A DNA stretch of 15,164 nt from Thermoleptolyngbya sp046719575 (GTDB taxonomy: Bacteria > Cyanobacteriota > Cyanobacteriia > Elainellales > Elainellaceae): NCBI GenBank assembly GCA_046719575.1, contig JBDNCP010000122.1:1-15164 (forward strand), written 5' to 3'. Below the pieces are notes generated by a model. That model saw only the letters and a list, made by a program, of their open reading frames with translations, did not search any database and was not told the origin of the DNA. Of the stretch, positions 6,616 through 14,858 are shown one piece after another. Within the stretch, counting starts at the first letter, position 1; each line of letters starts with the position of its first letter. Made by a program: the position numbers and the translations under genes.

Positions 6616-6648
6616 AAGCTGGGTTTCAGCTTGCAGCACTGCCTTTTT
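6616..6648 (+). terminator. Possible lepB terminator
   Basis: AAGCTG (6616-6621) and CAGCTT (6627-6632) form a perfect 6-bp stem with a 5-nt loop. A T tract (6644-6648) follows only after 11 nt, so the geometry is not ideal. It overlaps the edge of the 14-bp repeat array and ends beside the convergent gene. Confidence 0.3.
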
Positions 6649-6649
6649 G

Positions 6650-8923
6650 TCAGGCTGTTGCTTCGACACGATACATCAGGTGTAGGGTTGCCCAGCGGGT
6701 TACGTCGAGGGCGTAGGTGTCGCTGGGAAAATCGCCAGGAAAATCACCGCCGGCCGGAGTTGCATCGTGCAAGTCTTGCAGAATGGACTGGGCTACATCG
6801 AGGGGATTGGCGAGGGCGATCGCCTGTCTGGGGGTAGCTCCAGGGACAATGGGCAGCCCGGTCAGCGTGCGGCTAAAAGGAGCCACGCTGAGGATGAGAA
6901 ATATCTCTGCCAGACCGGGCACATTGGGCACAACCCAGCCCGGAGACGGCGCAGCGGGCAGCGTCAGGTCTGCACCCGGCGGCAGCGGCGGCTGATCGAG
7001 GCTGGTGGACAACGGGAGGGCGATCGCCTGGCCAGTATTATCTAGCCCCATCAAAATACCGTAGAGCGGCTGATCGCCTGCGTTTTGCAACCGATAGCGG
7101 AGCATGTTGCCTGCGAAGACAGAAGTACCCGATTCAACAGCCGCCGCCAAGCGATTGCTACCTAGCCGATTGGGAATGCTAGCAGTTTCTTGCTGCACAA
7201 TGGGCAGCGGGCGAGCCGCAGTAGGGCCCGCCCCGACCTGTTCCAAAATGGCCCGCACACTGAGGCGCGAGGAGGACGCATTCACCGTCAGCCGCAGCAG
7301 CTTCATGGCAAAGAGCGATCGCAGTTGGGGTGTGAGCCGATTCACGGCCGTTTTTACCGCTTCATCTGCCGTAGATAGCTCAATGCCCAGCGGAACCCGG
7401 CCGGGATAAAACAGACCATATTTGCTGTCCGGAGTCGCAGCAGGATTGGGCATCTCTAAAACGGGCTGTGTCGGGGGCACATCCGTCTGCACGGCGGGAT
7501 TGGGTAACTCTGACAGCGACACCGCCGCCACCGTCGTTTCCATTGCCCGTCGCTTGCCAAAAAGATAGTCGGCCGACTGCTCACCCGCGTTGACCAGCGA
7601 CACCTTCGCCGCCGTAAACGCACTGGTGGCATCGACTCGCTCGATTCGATCTAGGCTGCTGTCGAGGGCGATCGTCAGTCCCACGCTGCGGGGCAGCAAG
7701 CGTACCCGCTCCTGCACGCGCTGTCCTGGCTCCACGGGCACACCCTCGGTCACCGGCAAAACTTTGAGCGTCAGCCCATCTCGACCCTGCACCCGCAGCA
7801 ATCGCGGCGCTCCGCCGATGGTTTCCCAGAGCGAACCGGGGCTGTAGGCGCTAAGGGCAGACGGCGGCAAGCCCCCGGCCCACAGGCGCAGCGTCCGGGC
7901 TGTATCTGGTGCAGCCAGCATCACTCCATCGGCTCCTGGCTCGGCTGGCACGAGCGGATAGGCGCTGGTGCTGCCATCGCGTCTGAGAGTACCGCTTGCC
8001 TGTGGCTCTTGGTTTGCGCCTGAGAGCCGCTTGATGCTGCTTGCTGTTTGGGTTAGCACTGTAGAGAGCGCCGTACCTGCGGTGGCATCCCAGAGATATT
8101 GCGTCAAGGCGTAGGTCAGCAGCCCCGCACTAAAGCCGCTCCAGCGACCTTCTAGCGCTGCCTGATCAGGAGCCGCAGCAGTGAGGAACAGCCCTGGCAA
8201 CGGAGCGGAAGGGGGCGTTTTGGCGGCCCGGAGGCGATCGCCCAATGACTCTTGCAGCGCAATTTCCTGGGGATGCAGGTCGCCCGTGGGCGCATGGGGA
8301 CGAGCGCGGATGCGGAGGTTGCCCTGGAGCGAGGTGCCCAGGTTCGAGAATCCCAAATCTAGCAGCGTCACGACTTGCGACGTGGGGAGCGATCGCACCA
8401 AACGTTCTAGCGCCATACGGGTCAGGTCGCCAATCAGCGGGCGATCGCTCGTCGGCAGCACCCCATCAACGGGCACAATGCTGTCCCAAAGCTGATCCGG
8501 ATTCGTCACCGAGCGCACCCGACTGCCCAGCCCGCTAATGTGAACCACCACCACATCGCCCGCTTTTGCCTGATCCAGCAAATGCGCCTGAAATGCGTCC
8601 GTAATGCCTGCCCAGGTGGCCTGCTCGTCCGTCAGCGTCACCATATCCGCAGGCTGAAACCCAAAGCGATGCTGCAACACCTGCCGCTGCATTTCTACAT
8701 CCGTCAGCGCCCCCGGCAGCAGCCCGCCTTTAACGGGGGGAATGTCGCTCACCGCTTCGGGATATTGGCTAATGCCAATTAGCAAGGCCAGCTTGCGGGA
8801 GGTAGGCGCGGCTAATATCTGCCCAGCCCGATCGCCCCAGACCCATAGCCCACTGCCGAGCGCCCCACCGATGGCGATCGCCCCACTACCCCGCTGTAGA
8901 AATTCGCGCCGTGTCAGCCCCAT
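6650..8923 (-). CDS. Tat-exported caspase-fold protein lacking the catalytic dyad
   Basis: The 757-residue protein starts with a twin-arginine signal (LTRREFLQRG, then a hydrophobic stretch to about 29, probable cut near AAP at 38-40). Residues 44-200 match the p20 caspase domain: KLALLIGISQYP, ALTDVEMQRQVL, and VVVHISGLGSR. Both catalytic positions are changed. The SGHG histidine is Leu132 (codon CTG at 8528-8530), and the DxC cysteine is Gly191 in LLDLGFSN (codon GGA at 8351-8353). A long middle region has no motif I can name. The C-terminal part (about 600-740) resembles the DUF4384 domain found after cyanobacterial caspase domains (MLRYRLQNAGDQPLYGIL, then PGLAEIFLILSVAPF). The protein is probably folded in the cytoplasm, exported, and non-proteolytic, perhaps a scaffold. 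The gene lies 53 bp behind dam on the same strand; a small hairpin (8940-8954) sits in the gap and no Shine-Dalgarno is clear. Confidence 0.9.
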   Translation of the reverse strand: MGLTRREFLQRGSGAIAIGGALGSGLWVWGDRAGQILAAPTSRKLALLIGISQYPEAVSDIPPVKGGLLPGALTDVEMQRQVLQHRFGFQPADMVTLTDEQATWAGITDAFQAHLLDQAKAGDVVVVHISGLGSRVRSVTNPDQLWDSIVPVDGVLPTSDRPLIGDLTRMALERLVRSLPTSQVVTLLDLGFSNLGTSLQGNLRIRARPHAPTGDLHPQEIALQESLGDRLRAAKTPPSAPLPGLFLTAAAPDQAALEGRWSGFSAGLLTYALTQYLWDATAGTALSTVLTQTASSIKRLSGANQEPQASGTLRRDGSTSAYPLVPAEPGADGVMLAAPDTARTLRLWAGGLPPSALSAYSPGSLWETIGGAPRLLRVQGRDGLTLKVLPVTEGVPVEPGQRVQERVRLLPRSVGLTIALDSSLDRIERVDATSAFTAAKVSLVNAGEQSADYLFGKRRAMETTVAAVSLSELPNPAVQTDVPPTQPVLEMPNPAATPDSKYGLFYPGRVPLGIELSTADEAVKTAVNRLTPQLRSLFAMKLLRLTVNASSSRLSVRAILEQVGAGPTAARPLPIVQQETASIPNRLGSNRLAAAVESGTSVFAGNMLRYRLQNAGDQPLYGILMGLDNTGQAIALPLSTSLDQPPLPPGADLTLPAAPSPGWVVPNVPGLAEIFLILSVAPFSRTLTGLPIVPGATPRQAIALANPLDVAQSILQDLHDATPAGGDFPGDFPSDTYALDVTRWATLHLMYRVEATA

Positions 8924-8976
8924 GCTTCTATTTCAACATCAAAGCCCCACTTTGTTGAGCAGGCAGACAGACAAAA

Positions 8977-9873
8977 TTAGGGATTTTGAGTTTTGGATGA
9001 GCGATAGGAGGTTACCAGCACTTCGGTAATCTTGCCTCGGCGGCGGGCGTTGGAGTTGATCGAGCGGGCGGCGGTGATGGTGTGTGTGGGGAAGTCGGCG
9101 TAGAGGTCGCGGATAAACTCGCAGTCAGAGTTAGACAGCATCGCTTTGACCCCGCGCCGTGCCAATTCTGCAAACACGTCTCGCAGGCGAATTTGGTCGT
9201 CCCGGTTAAAGGCGTAGCGGTTATAGGACGTAAACCGACTGGTGGCGCTGATGGGGTAATAAGGCGGATCGAGATAGACAAAATCCTGCGGCGTGTGGGC
9301 GTGTTCCAATACCATTTCAAACGGATGGGCAAATAGCTGGGTGTGGCGGAGGGCGATCGCCGCTGCTTGCAGCAAATCTACATGGCAAATCTTGGGATTT
9401 TTGTAGCGCCCCATCGGCACATTGAACTGTCCCTGTGAATTTTCTCGATATAGCCCGTTAAAGCACGTCCGGTTGAGATAAATCAGCCGCGCTGCCCGCT
9501 CCACATCTGTTGTTCCCGGATTGCTCCGCACCCAGTAGTAATAGTCCTGCCCATGATGAAGCTGGTGTTCTTCCAACAGCGCAATCACATCCATCACGCA
9601 ATCGCGCACACAGCGATAGACATTCACCAACTCTTCATTGATATCCATCAGCACCGACTGCGCTGGTTGTAGCCGAAAAAAAACCGCACCGCCCCCCAAA
9701 AACGGCTCGTGATACGTCTCAAACGAATCGGGAAAGTAGGGGAGATATTGCGAGATCAATTGCCCCTTGCCCCCGGCCCACTTGAGAAAGGGGCGCGGCA
9801 AGAGAGTTTGCGAAACGCTAGTAACCAAGGAACTATCCGGGGAGACGGTGCGAGTACAGATGAAATTACCCAT
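8977..9873 (-). CDS. dam: Dam-type DNA adenine methylase (GATC family)
   Basis: This 298-residue protein carries the D12 class adenine methyltransferase motifs: PFLKWAGGKGQ (28-38) at the SAM-binding end, YHEPFLGGGAVFF (54-66), VLMDINEELVNVYR (75-88), LNRTCFNGLYREN (133-145) and the catalytic DPPYYP (202-207). Members transfer a methyl group to N6 of adenine, typically in GATC. No restriction endonuclease gene is adjacent, so it looks like a solitary regulatory or maintenance methylase, as known in cyanobacteria. GATC is the core of HIP1, which is abundant here. ATG 9873 gives about 25 residues before the conserved LPRPFLKW; no Shine-Dalgarno is seen, and a TTG start at 9828 is possible. The divergent DUF751 gene begins only 51 bp away, so its promoter and that of dam must overlap or lie within the genes. 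The caspase-like gene follows downstream. Family is certain; target site is inferred. Confidence 0.94.
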   Translation of the reverse strand: MGNFICTRTVSPDSSLVTSVSQTLLPRPFLKWAGGKGQLISQYLPYFPDSFETYHEPFLGGGAVFFRLQPAQSVLMDINEELVNVYRCVRDCVMDVIALLEEHQLHHGQDYYYWVRSNPGTTDVERAARLIYLNRTCFNGLYRENSQGQFNVPMGRYKNPKICHVDLLQAAAIALRHTQLFAHPFEMVLEHAHTPQDFVYLDPPYYPISATSRFTSYNRYAFNRDDQIRLRDVFAELARRGVKAMLSNSDCEFIRDLYADFPTHTITAARSINSNARRRGKITEVLVTSYRSSKTQNP

Positions 9874-9924
9874 TAGAATAGATGACGAGAAAAATTTCGG
9901 CGCATTTTCTTATTTGCAAATCCA

Positions 9925-10119
9925 ATGCAAGACTTTTTTACAAACGTTTCTCGCTATCCCCGCTATCTCATCAGCTTTTCGCTGGGCGTGCTGTATACGT
10001 TCGTCAAGCCCTTGCTGCCGCTGTTTCAAAAGCCCACCACGGCGATCGCCACTTCTCTCCTCCTGCTCTCCGGCTTTGCCTTCATCGCCTTCACCCTCCG
10101 CGCTATGCTGGAGCTTTAG
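9925..10119 (+). CDS. DUF751 small membrane protein
   Basis: The 64-residue protein begins MQDFFTNVSRYPRYLISFS and ends in FTLRAML, the pattern of the DUF751 family found in cyanobacteria and related to plastid Ycf33. Two hydrophobic segments (about 13-34 and 40-60) are probably membrane helices, separated by a short KPTTAI loop. The length fits the family. The function is unknown to me. The stop is followed 70 bp later by rbfA on the same strand, and the DUF751-rbfA order appears, from memory, to be common in cyanobacteria, which suggests co-transcription. The gap holds CTGACCC-like 7-bp units (about 10151-10177). No Shine-Dalgarno precedes ATG 9925. The first codons lie 51 bp from the divergent dam start. 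Confidence 0.88.
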   Translation: MQDFFTNVSRYPRYLISFSLGVLYTFVKPLLPLFQKPTTAIATSLLLLSGFAFIAFTLRAMLEL

Positions 10120-10189
10120 GGATCAGGTGTATGGTAAAGCAAATCTGAAGCCTGACCCCGACTCCTGACCCTGACCCCTCTATACCCCT

Positions 10190-10726
10190 ATGGCAACCGA
10201 TCGGCGGGTTTCCCGCGTCGCAGAATTAATCAAGCGCGAAGTCAGCCAGCTTCTCATTTCCGGCATCAAGGACGATCGCGTGGGCGTGGGCATGGTCAGC
10301 GTCACCGATGTCGATGTGTCGGGCGATTTGCAGCACGCCAAGATTTTCGTCAGCATTTACGGCTCAGACGAAGCCCGCGCTGAGACAATGGCAGGGCTAA
10401 AGTCCGCCACGGGCTACGTCCGCAGCACGCTGGGCCAGCGAGTTCGCCTGCGCCGCACGCCGGAGGTGGTGTTTGTGGAAGACCGCTCCATTGAGCGGGG
10501 AACGCAGGTTCTGTCGCTGATCAATCGCCTCAGCGCCGAGCGCAAGCCGGAGTCTCCAGACGTTGCTCAGTCGCCGGTAAACCGGGCTAGTTCTGATTTC
10601 GCTGACGAACAGGACGACGAATTCGAGGATGAACTCGACGACGAATTTAACGATGAACTCGACGACGAACTAGATGAAGACGGCGAGTTCGGCGATGACC
10701 TCGATGAAGATCTCGATGAAGATTAA
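10190..10726 (+). CDS. rbfA: Ribosome-binding factor A with acidic repeat tail
   Basis: Residues 1-115 are a clear RbfA, the KH-like factor that binds 30S subunits and assists late 16S rRNA 5'-end maturation and cold adaptation. Family signatures are RVAELIKREVSQLL, IKDDRVGVGMVSVTDVDVS, DLQHAKIFVSIYG, and RLRRTPEVVFVEDRSIERG. The protein is 178 residues; many bacterial RbfA proteins are about 120-135. The excess is a tail that is almost all Asp and Glu from residue 138. At DNA level it consists of 24-bp units (10613-10636 and 10637-10660, with a third partial copy) and a perfect 12-bp tandem pair (10700-10711 and 10712-10723) just before TAA. The tail is probably disordered. The gene sits between DUF751 and the GH3 gene with gaps of 70 and 51 bp. 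Confidence 0.96.
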   Translation: MATDRRVSRVAELIKREVSQLLISGIKDDRVGVGMVSVTDVDVSGDLQHAKIFVSIYGSDEARAETMAGLKSATGYVRSTLGQRVRLRRTPEVVFVEDRSIERGTQVLSLINRLSAERKPESPDVAQSPVNRASSDFADEQDDEFEDELDDEFNDELDDELDEDGEFGDDLDEDLDED

Positions 10727-10777
10727 GACAACTCCCTCCTTTGCGCTGAGGATTAGCCCAATTTTTGGCCCAGTTTC

Positions 10778-12427
10778 ATGACGACTCGCGCCCAGCTTCG
10801 CCCCCAGTGGGAGGATTTGTCGCTGCCGCAGCAGGTGGCGCAGATGGTCGTCGTGCGGGCCTCTGGCTACTGGTTTGACCATCAGATTCAGTATCCCGCC
10901 TGGGAGCCGCCGACAGAGACGCTGCGCCACTGGGTGGAAGATCTGGGCGTGGGCGGCGTGATTTTGCTGGGCGGCAGCGCGGCAGAACTGGCTGGGCGAT
11001 CGCACTTACTCCAGTCCTGGGCAGACCTGCCGCTGCTGATCGCCGCCGATGTGGAAGAAGGCGTGGGGCAGCGGTTTTCGGGTGCGACCTGGTTTCCGCC
11101 GCCGATGGCGCTGGGCGAGCTGGCCAAGCGAGACTTGTCCCTGGCGCTGCGCTATGCCGAAGATCTGGGCGCAGCACTGGCGCAAGAAGCCCTCGCCGTG
11201 GGCATCAACTGGGTGCTGGCTCCGGTGGTGGATGTGAACAACAACCCAGCGAACCCGGTGATCAACGTGCGGGCCTTTGGCGACACGTCGGAAATCGTCA
11301 GCAAGCTGGCGATCGCCTTTATTCGGGGCGCACAGCGGTTTCCCGTGCTGACCTGCGCCAAGCACTTTCCCGGCCACGGCGACACCGCCACCGACTCGCA
11401 CCTGGATTTGCCGCTGATTCCCCATGCGCTGTCCCGGCTGGAGCAGGTCGAATTTCCGCCGTTCCAGGCGGCGATCGCCCAGGGTGTGGATTCCGTCATG
11501 AGCGCTCACCTGCTAATTCCCGCACTCGATGAGCAGTGGCCCGCCACGCTGTCGCGTCGCATTTTGACGGGGCATCTGCGCGATCGCCTGGGTTTTGCGG
11601 GGCTAATCTCGACCGATGCACTGGTCATGGGGGCGATCGCCAACCACTACGGCCCCCACGAAGCTGCTGTGCTGGCGGTCGAAGCCGGAGCCGATATTTT
11701 GCTGATGCCTGCTGACCCCGAAGGCGCGATTCGCGCCGTGTGCGATGCGGTCGCGTCGGGGCGCATTGCTCCAGAGCGGATTCAGGACTCTCTGGCGCGA
11801 ATTCAGCAGGCAAAAGACAAGCTGCGGCCCGATATGCCCACAGGCGGCACGTCCCACGCCTGGGAAACGTTGCCCCCAGCAGGTTTGGAAATCGAGCCGC
11901 TGCTGGCGCATCTGGCCCAGCCCCAGTCTCGACGCTTGGTGGATGACCTGCTGCAAGCGTCGATGCGGGTCCACGCGCCCACTCTCTCCCGGTTGCAGGA
12001 TTTGACCATTGCCGAACCGCGCCGCACGCTGATCGTGCTGGATGACGTGCTAGAGCGCGAGTTTCTAAACCGCACTGCTCCGGCGATCGCCCTCCCCAAG
12101 CAGCGCGGCTTTCGGGTGGAAATCGTCGATGGCCACACGCCAGTCGGTCTGGCGCTTTCGGAACCGTCGCCTGTGCCCACGCTGTTGCAACTGTTTGTGC
12201 GGGGCAATCCGTTTCGTGGCAGTGCAGACCTGAGCCAACTTGCGGCGGGCTGGTTTCAGCACTTGCTAAAAACGGAGCAGTTGGCAGGGCTGGTGGTTTA
12301 TGGCAGCCCCTATATCCTGGAGCAGTTTCTGCCGCAGTTGCCCGCCGAAGTGCCCTATGTGTTTACTTACGGACAGATGGCGCAGGCCCAGGCGATCGCC
12401 CTGCAAACCTTGCTCCCTGTGGATTGA
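10778..12427 (+). CDS. Glycoside hydrolase family 3, NagZ-like beta-N-acetylhexosaminidase
   Basis: The 549-residue protein has an N-terminal GH3 barrel (about 15-350). The signature KHFPGHGDTATDSH (195-208) is diagnostic of the NagZ branch, where Asp and His of this loop act as general acid/base. The nucleophile is Asp280 in LISTDALVMGAI. NagZ enzymes remove N-acetylglucosamine from muropeptides in cell-wall recycling. Canonical proteobacterial NagZ is about 340 residues; this one has some 200 more, apparently an alpha/beta C-terminal domain as in the longer Gram-positive enzymes. No signal peptide is seen, so a cytoplasmic location is likely. ATG 10778 lies 51 bp after rbfA and lacks a clear Shine-Dalgarno. 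The stop is only 5 bp from the convergent solenoid gene, so no intergenic terminator fits. The exact sugar substrate is inferred; a broader beta-glucosidase role is less likely given the motif. Confidence 0.94.
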   Translation: MTTRAQLRPQWEDLSLPQQVAQMVVVRASGYWFDHQIQYPAWEPPTETLRHWVEDLGVGGVILLGGSAAELAGRSHLLQSWADLPLLIAADVEEGVGQRFSGATWFPPPMALGELAKRDLSLALRYAEDLGAALAQEALAVGINWVLAPVVDVNNNPANPVINVRAFGDTSEIVSKLAIAFIRGAQRFPVLTCAKHFPGHGDTATDSHLDLPLIPHALSRLEQVEFPPFQAAIAQGVDSVMSAHLLIPALDEQWPATLSRRILTGHLRDRLGFAGLISTDALVMGAIANHYGPHEAAVLAVEAGADILLMPADPEGAIRAVCDAVASGRIAPERIQDSLARIQQAKDKLRPDMPTGGTSHAWETLPPAGLEIEPLLAHLAQPQSRRLVDDLLQASMRVHAPTLSRLQDLTIAEPRRTLIVLDDVLEREFLNRTAPAIALPKQRGFRVEIVDGHTPVGLALSEPSPVPTLLQLFVRGNPFRGSADLSQLAAGWFQHLLKTEQLAGLVVYGSPYILEQFLPQLPAEVPYVFTYGQMAQAQAIALQTLLPVD

Positions 12428-12432
12428 ACCCG

Positions 12433-14736
12433 TCATGTCCGCGTTCGGTAGCACAGCACGCGCTGCCTGACTCGATCGCGCTCCCGACGATTTTGAATCA
12501 GCCCGGCCACCCGCAGTGCGTCGGCCTGACGAGCCAGTTGGGCATAGTGGAGGGCGATCGCCTCGTAGGCACTGGCGCGATCGGTGTCGTCGTCTACGAC
12601 CGTGCCGCCCTCATTGCCAAAGATCAAGGTGCGAATTTCGGGGTCGGGAATGGTGTGGGCGAGTGCTAGGGCGCGGGCAAGATGGGCGATCGCCTGCTGG
12701 GGCTGTCCGTCTTGGCGGGCTTGCTCTACCAGACCCAGCAGCATTCCGACGCGGTGTTCCGGCGTATGGCTGTGGTCGATGACCGCCAGCACCCGATCGG
12801 TTTGCCCATCTCGCAGGGCGGCTGCTGCCACCGTTCCCAGCGACAAATCCCGACGGTCGGGGTCGGGCGTGGCCAGAGCAAGCCGCAACGCCAGATCAAA
12901 ATGGCGCAGGGCTACCGTTTGTTCCACGAGGGACCACAGGTAATAGCTGCTGGTCGAAAAGTCGTTGATTTCAACCGCGCTGCGCCGGATTAAGTCGAGC
13001 ATAGCTGTATCTACAGGCTGTCCGGCATTGGCGACCTCCAGCGCGATCGCCGCCGCCGCTTGCAGGCGATCGATTGGCGTGGTCAGCGCCGCCGCCGTGG
13101 TTCGCGCCTGGTCAAACAAGTCCGTGGCGGGGTCGATATTGCCCGTGAGCAGCAGTTGGCGGGCGATCGCCGCAGTCAGCCGCACTTGCATCAATCCATC
13201 TGCGGGGTCAATCGCCTGCCCTAGTTCTAGCGCCCGGTCGGTCTGGCTTGTGTTTATGTAAGCTGTGGCCAGTGCCACCATCGCCTGACCGCGAATGTCT
13301 AGATTTTCGGGCGCGATTTTCATAAATGCCCGGTCTGCGGCGGCCAGGGCTTGTCGCTCGGCGGCTCGCTGCACGATCAGCAATAAAACGATGTCGCGAT
13401 CGCCCACCAAAACCGGATCGGTCGGCGCTGTGGCAATGCGGATGGCAGGCTCGTAGGCCGAAACGGCGATCGCCCGCTGCACCAGTTGGCGCACCTGAAC
13501 GGCCTGCCAGTCAGACGGAACCTGCCGCAGCGCGTCCTCTACCTGCTGCATCACGGCTTCTGCCTGATCTGTCTGGCGCTGTCCCCAAAGTTGCAGCGCA
13601 AGGTTGGTCAGCACGCTTGATCGCTTTTCGGCATCTGTCATGGCCTGGGCTACTGCCAGCGCTGGGTCGATGCGAACGCTTGCGTAGGTATTGACCACCG
13701 TTTCTAGCGTAAATTCGGCATCGTTGACAGATTTTGCAACGGATACCGCCGCTTGAAACAGGGCCTCGCCCTCTGCCCGGTTGCGAGCCGTGTAGGCGCT
13801 GGCGACCTCTGCCAGGGCGATCGCTCTAGCGCTGGGGTCGGCGATGCCCCGTGCTGTGGCAGCCGCAGATTCCCACTGGCTTTGCGTCAGTTGCATCCGC
13901 ACAATCTCTAGCTTGGCCTGCCCTTGGGCATAGGGCACATCGACAAGGCCCTGGGCGATTTGTTGGGCCAGGGAGATCTGGCCAGCCTTAGCATAGCCAG
14001 TTGCCACTTTGGCCAGAGCGCTGCTGCGGCGAGTCGGGTTGGGGTGAACGATAGCGCTGGCGTGACGATTAGCCTGATTGAGCAGGGCGATCGCCCAGTC
14101 TACCCGGCCAGCAGACACCGCAGCCTCGGCAATTGGCACCAGCGCGTTGACTTTAAATTCGTCTCCCCGCACGGTCTGTACCGCCTGAGCCGCCAGATCC
14201 AGCGTTGCGCCAGCCGCCTCCCACTGATCGAGCGTCAGATAAGCACGGGCGATCGCCAGCAGAGTTTGCGATTTCAAAAAGCTATAGCCTGCACCCAGAG
14301 TCCGTGTTTCCCGCAGGGCTTCTGCCAGCACGGGCAACACCAAGCCGGGCTGGTCGCGTTCGTCAGCTTTTTGGATTAGAGTCCGCCAGAGATTGGGACT
14401 GTAGCCCGGTTCTTCGGTAATCAAACCCGCTAGCCGCAGCGCTTTTTGGGGCGCGGGCAGGCTGCCAGCCAGCTTTAGCAAGGCAATCATCTGGTCGCTG
14501 GCGGCTGCTTGCCGATCGGCTGCCAAATCTGCCTCCAGACGACGCATTCGACTAAAAAAGTGGCGATCGCTCTCTGCTTCTTGCTCTTGCCGACAAAACT
14601 CGATAGCAGGTCGGGTTGACTGTGGCTGCATTTGCGCTAAAGAAATGGCAATTGGGTGCAAATTTCCAAATACTAAAATCAATACAAAACTGCTGGCTTT
14701 GAGCCATATAGAGGATTGAGAAAGAGGCGATCGCAT
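12433..14736 (-). CDS. Large exported alpha-solenoid (TPR-like) protein
   Basis: The 767-residue protein begins with a signal peptide (hydrophobic about 16-32, likely cut after Ala34 in SLA-Q). The rest is a series of helical hairpins of about 33-40 residues, with recurring A-x-x-x-A-x-x-Y/L and xGQxxxAxxxA patterns, such as ALAKVATGYAKAGQISLAQ, AIALAEVASAYTARNRAE and AMVALATAYINTSQTDRALE. This is typical of TPR-like solenoids, which act as protein-binding scaffolds. No catalytic domain is visible and I cannot name a partner. It is probably periplasmic or envelope-associated. ATG 14736 is fused to a HIP1 site (ATGCGATCGCC) and lacks a visible Shine-Dalgarno. It converges on the GH3 gene with a 5-bp gap. 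A family name would need a profile search; the coding call is strong because the whole frame is open and coherent. Confidence 0.87.
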   Translation of the reverse strand: MRSPLSQSSIWLKASSFVLILVFGNLHPIAISLAQMQPQSTRPAIEFCRQEQEAESDRHFFSRMRRLEADLAADRQAAASDQMIALLKLAGSLPAPQKALRLAGLITEEPGYSPNLWRTLIQKADERDQPGLVLPVLAEALRETRTLGAGYSFLKSQTLLAIARAYLTLDQWEAAGATLDLAAQAVQTVRGDEFKVNALVPIAEAAVSAGRVDWAIALLNQANRHASAIVHPNPTRRSSALAKVATGYAKAGQISLAQQIAQGLVDVPYAQGQAKLEIVRMQLTQSQWESAAATARGIADPSARAIALAEVASAYTARNRAEGEALFQAAVSVAKSVNDAEFTLETVVNTYASVRIDPALAVAQAMTDAEKRSSVLTNLALQLWGQRQTDQAEAVMQQVEDALRQVPSDWQAVQVRQLVQRAIAVSAYEPAIRIATAPTDPVLVGDRDIVLLLIVQRAAERQALAAADRAFMKIAPENLDIRGQAMVALATAYINTSQTDRALELGQAIDPADGLMQVRLTAAIARQLLLTGNIDPATDLFDQARTTAAALTTPIDRLQAAAAIALEVANAGQPVDTAMLDLIRRSAVEINDFSTSSYYLWSLVEQTVALRHFDLALRLALATPDPDRRDLSLGTVAAAALRDGQTDRVLAVIDHSHTPEHRVGMLLGLVEQARQDGQPQQAIAHLARALALAHTIPDPEIRTLIFGNEGGTVVDDDTDRASAYEAIALHYAQLARQADALRVAGLIQNRRERDRVRQRVLCYRTRT

Positions 14737-14858
14737 AGGGAGTTACGGAATAAATCCAGGTTGAAAGTTGATTCTTGAAACTTCTAGATACATCCCCAAA
14801 GACAGTTCCAGAAAATCTCTCAAGACACTAAACCTCTTGCATGAATGCTGTTTTGAGG

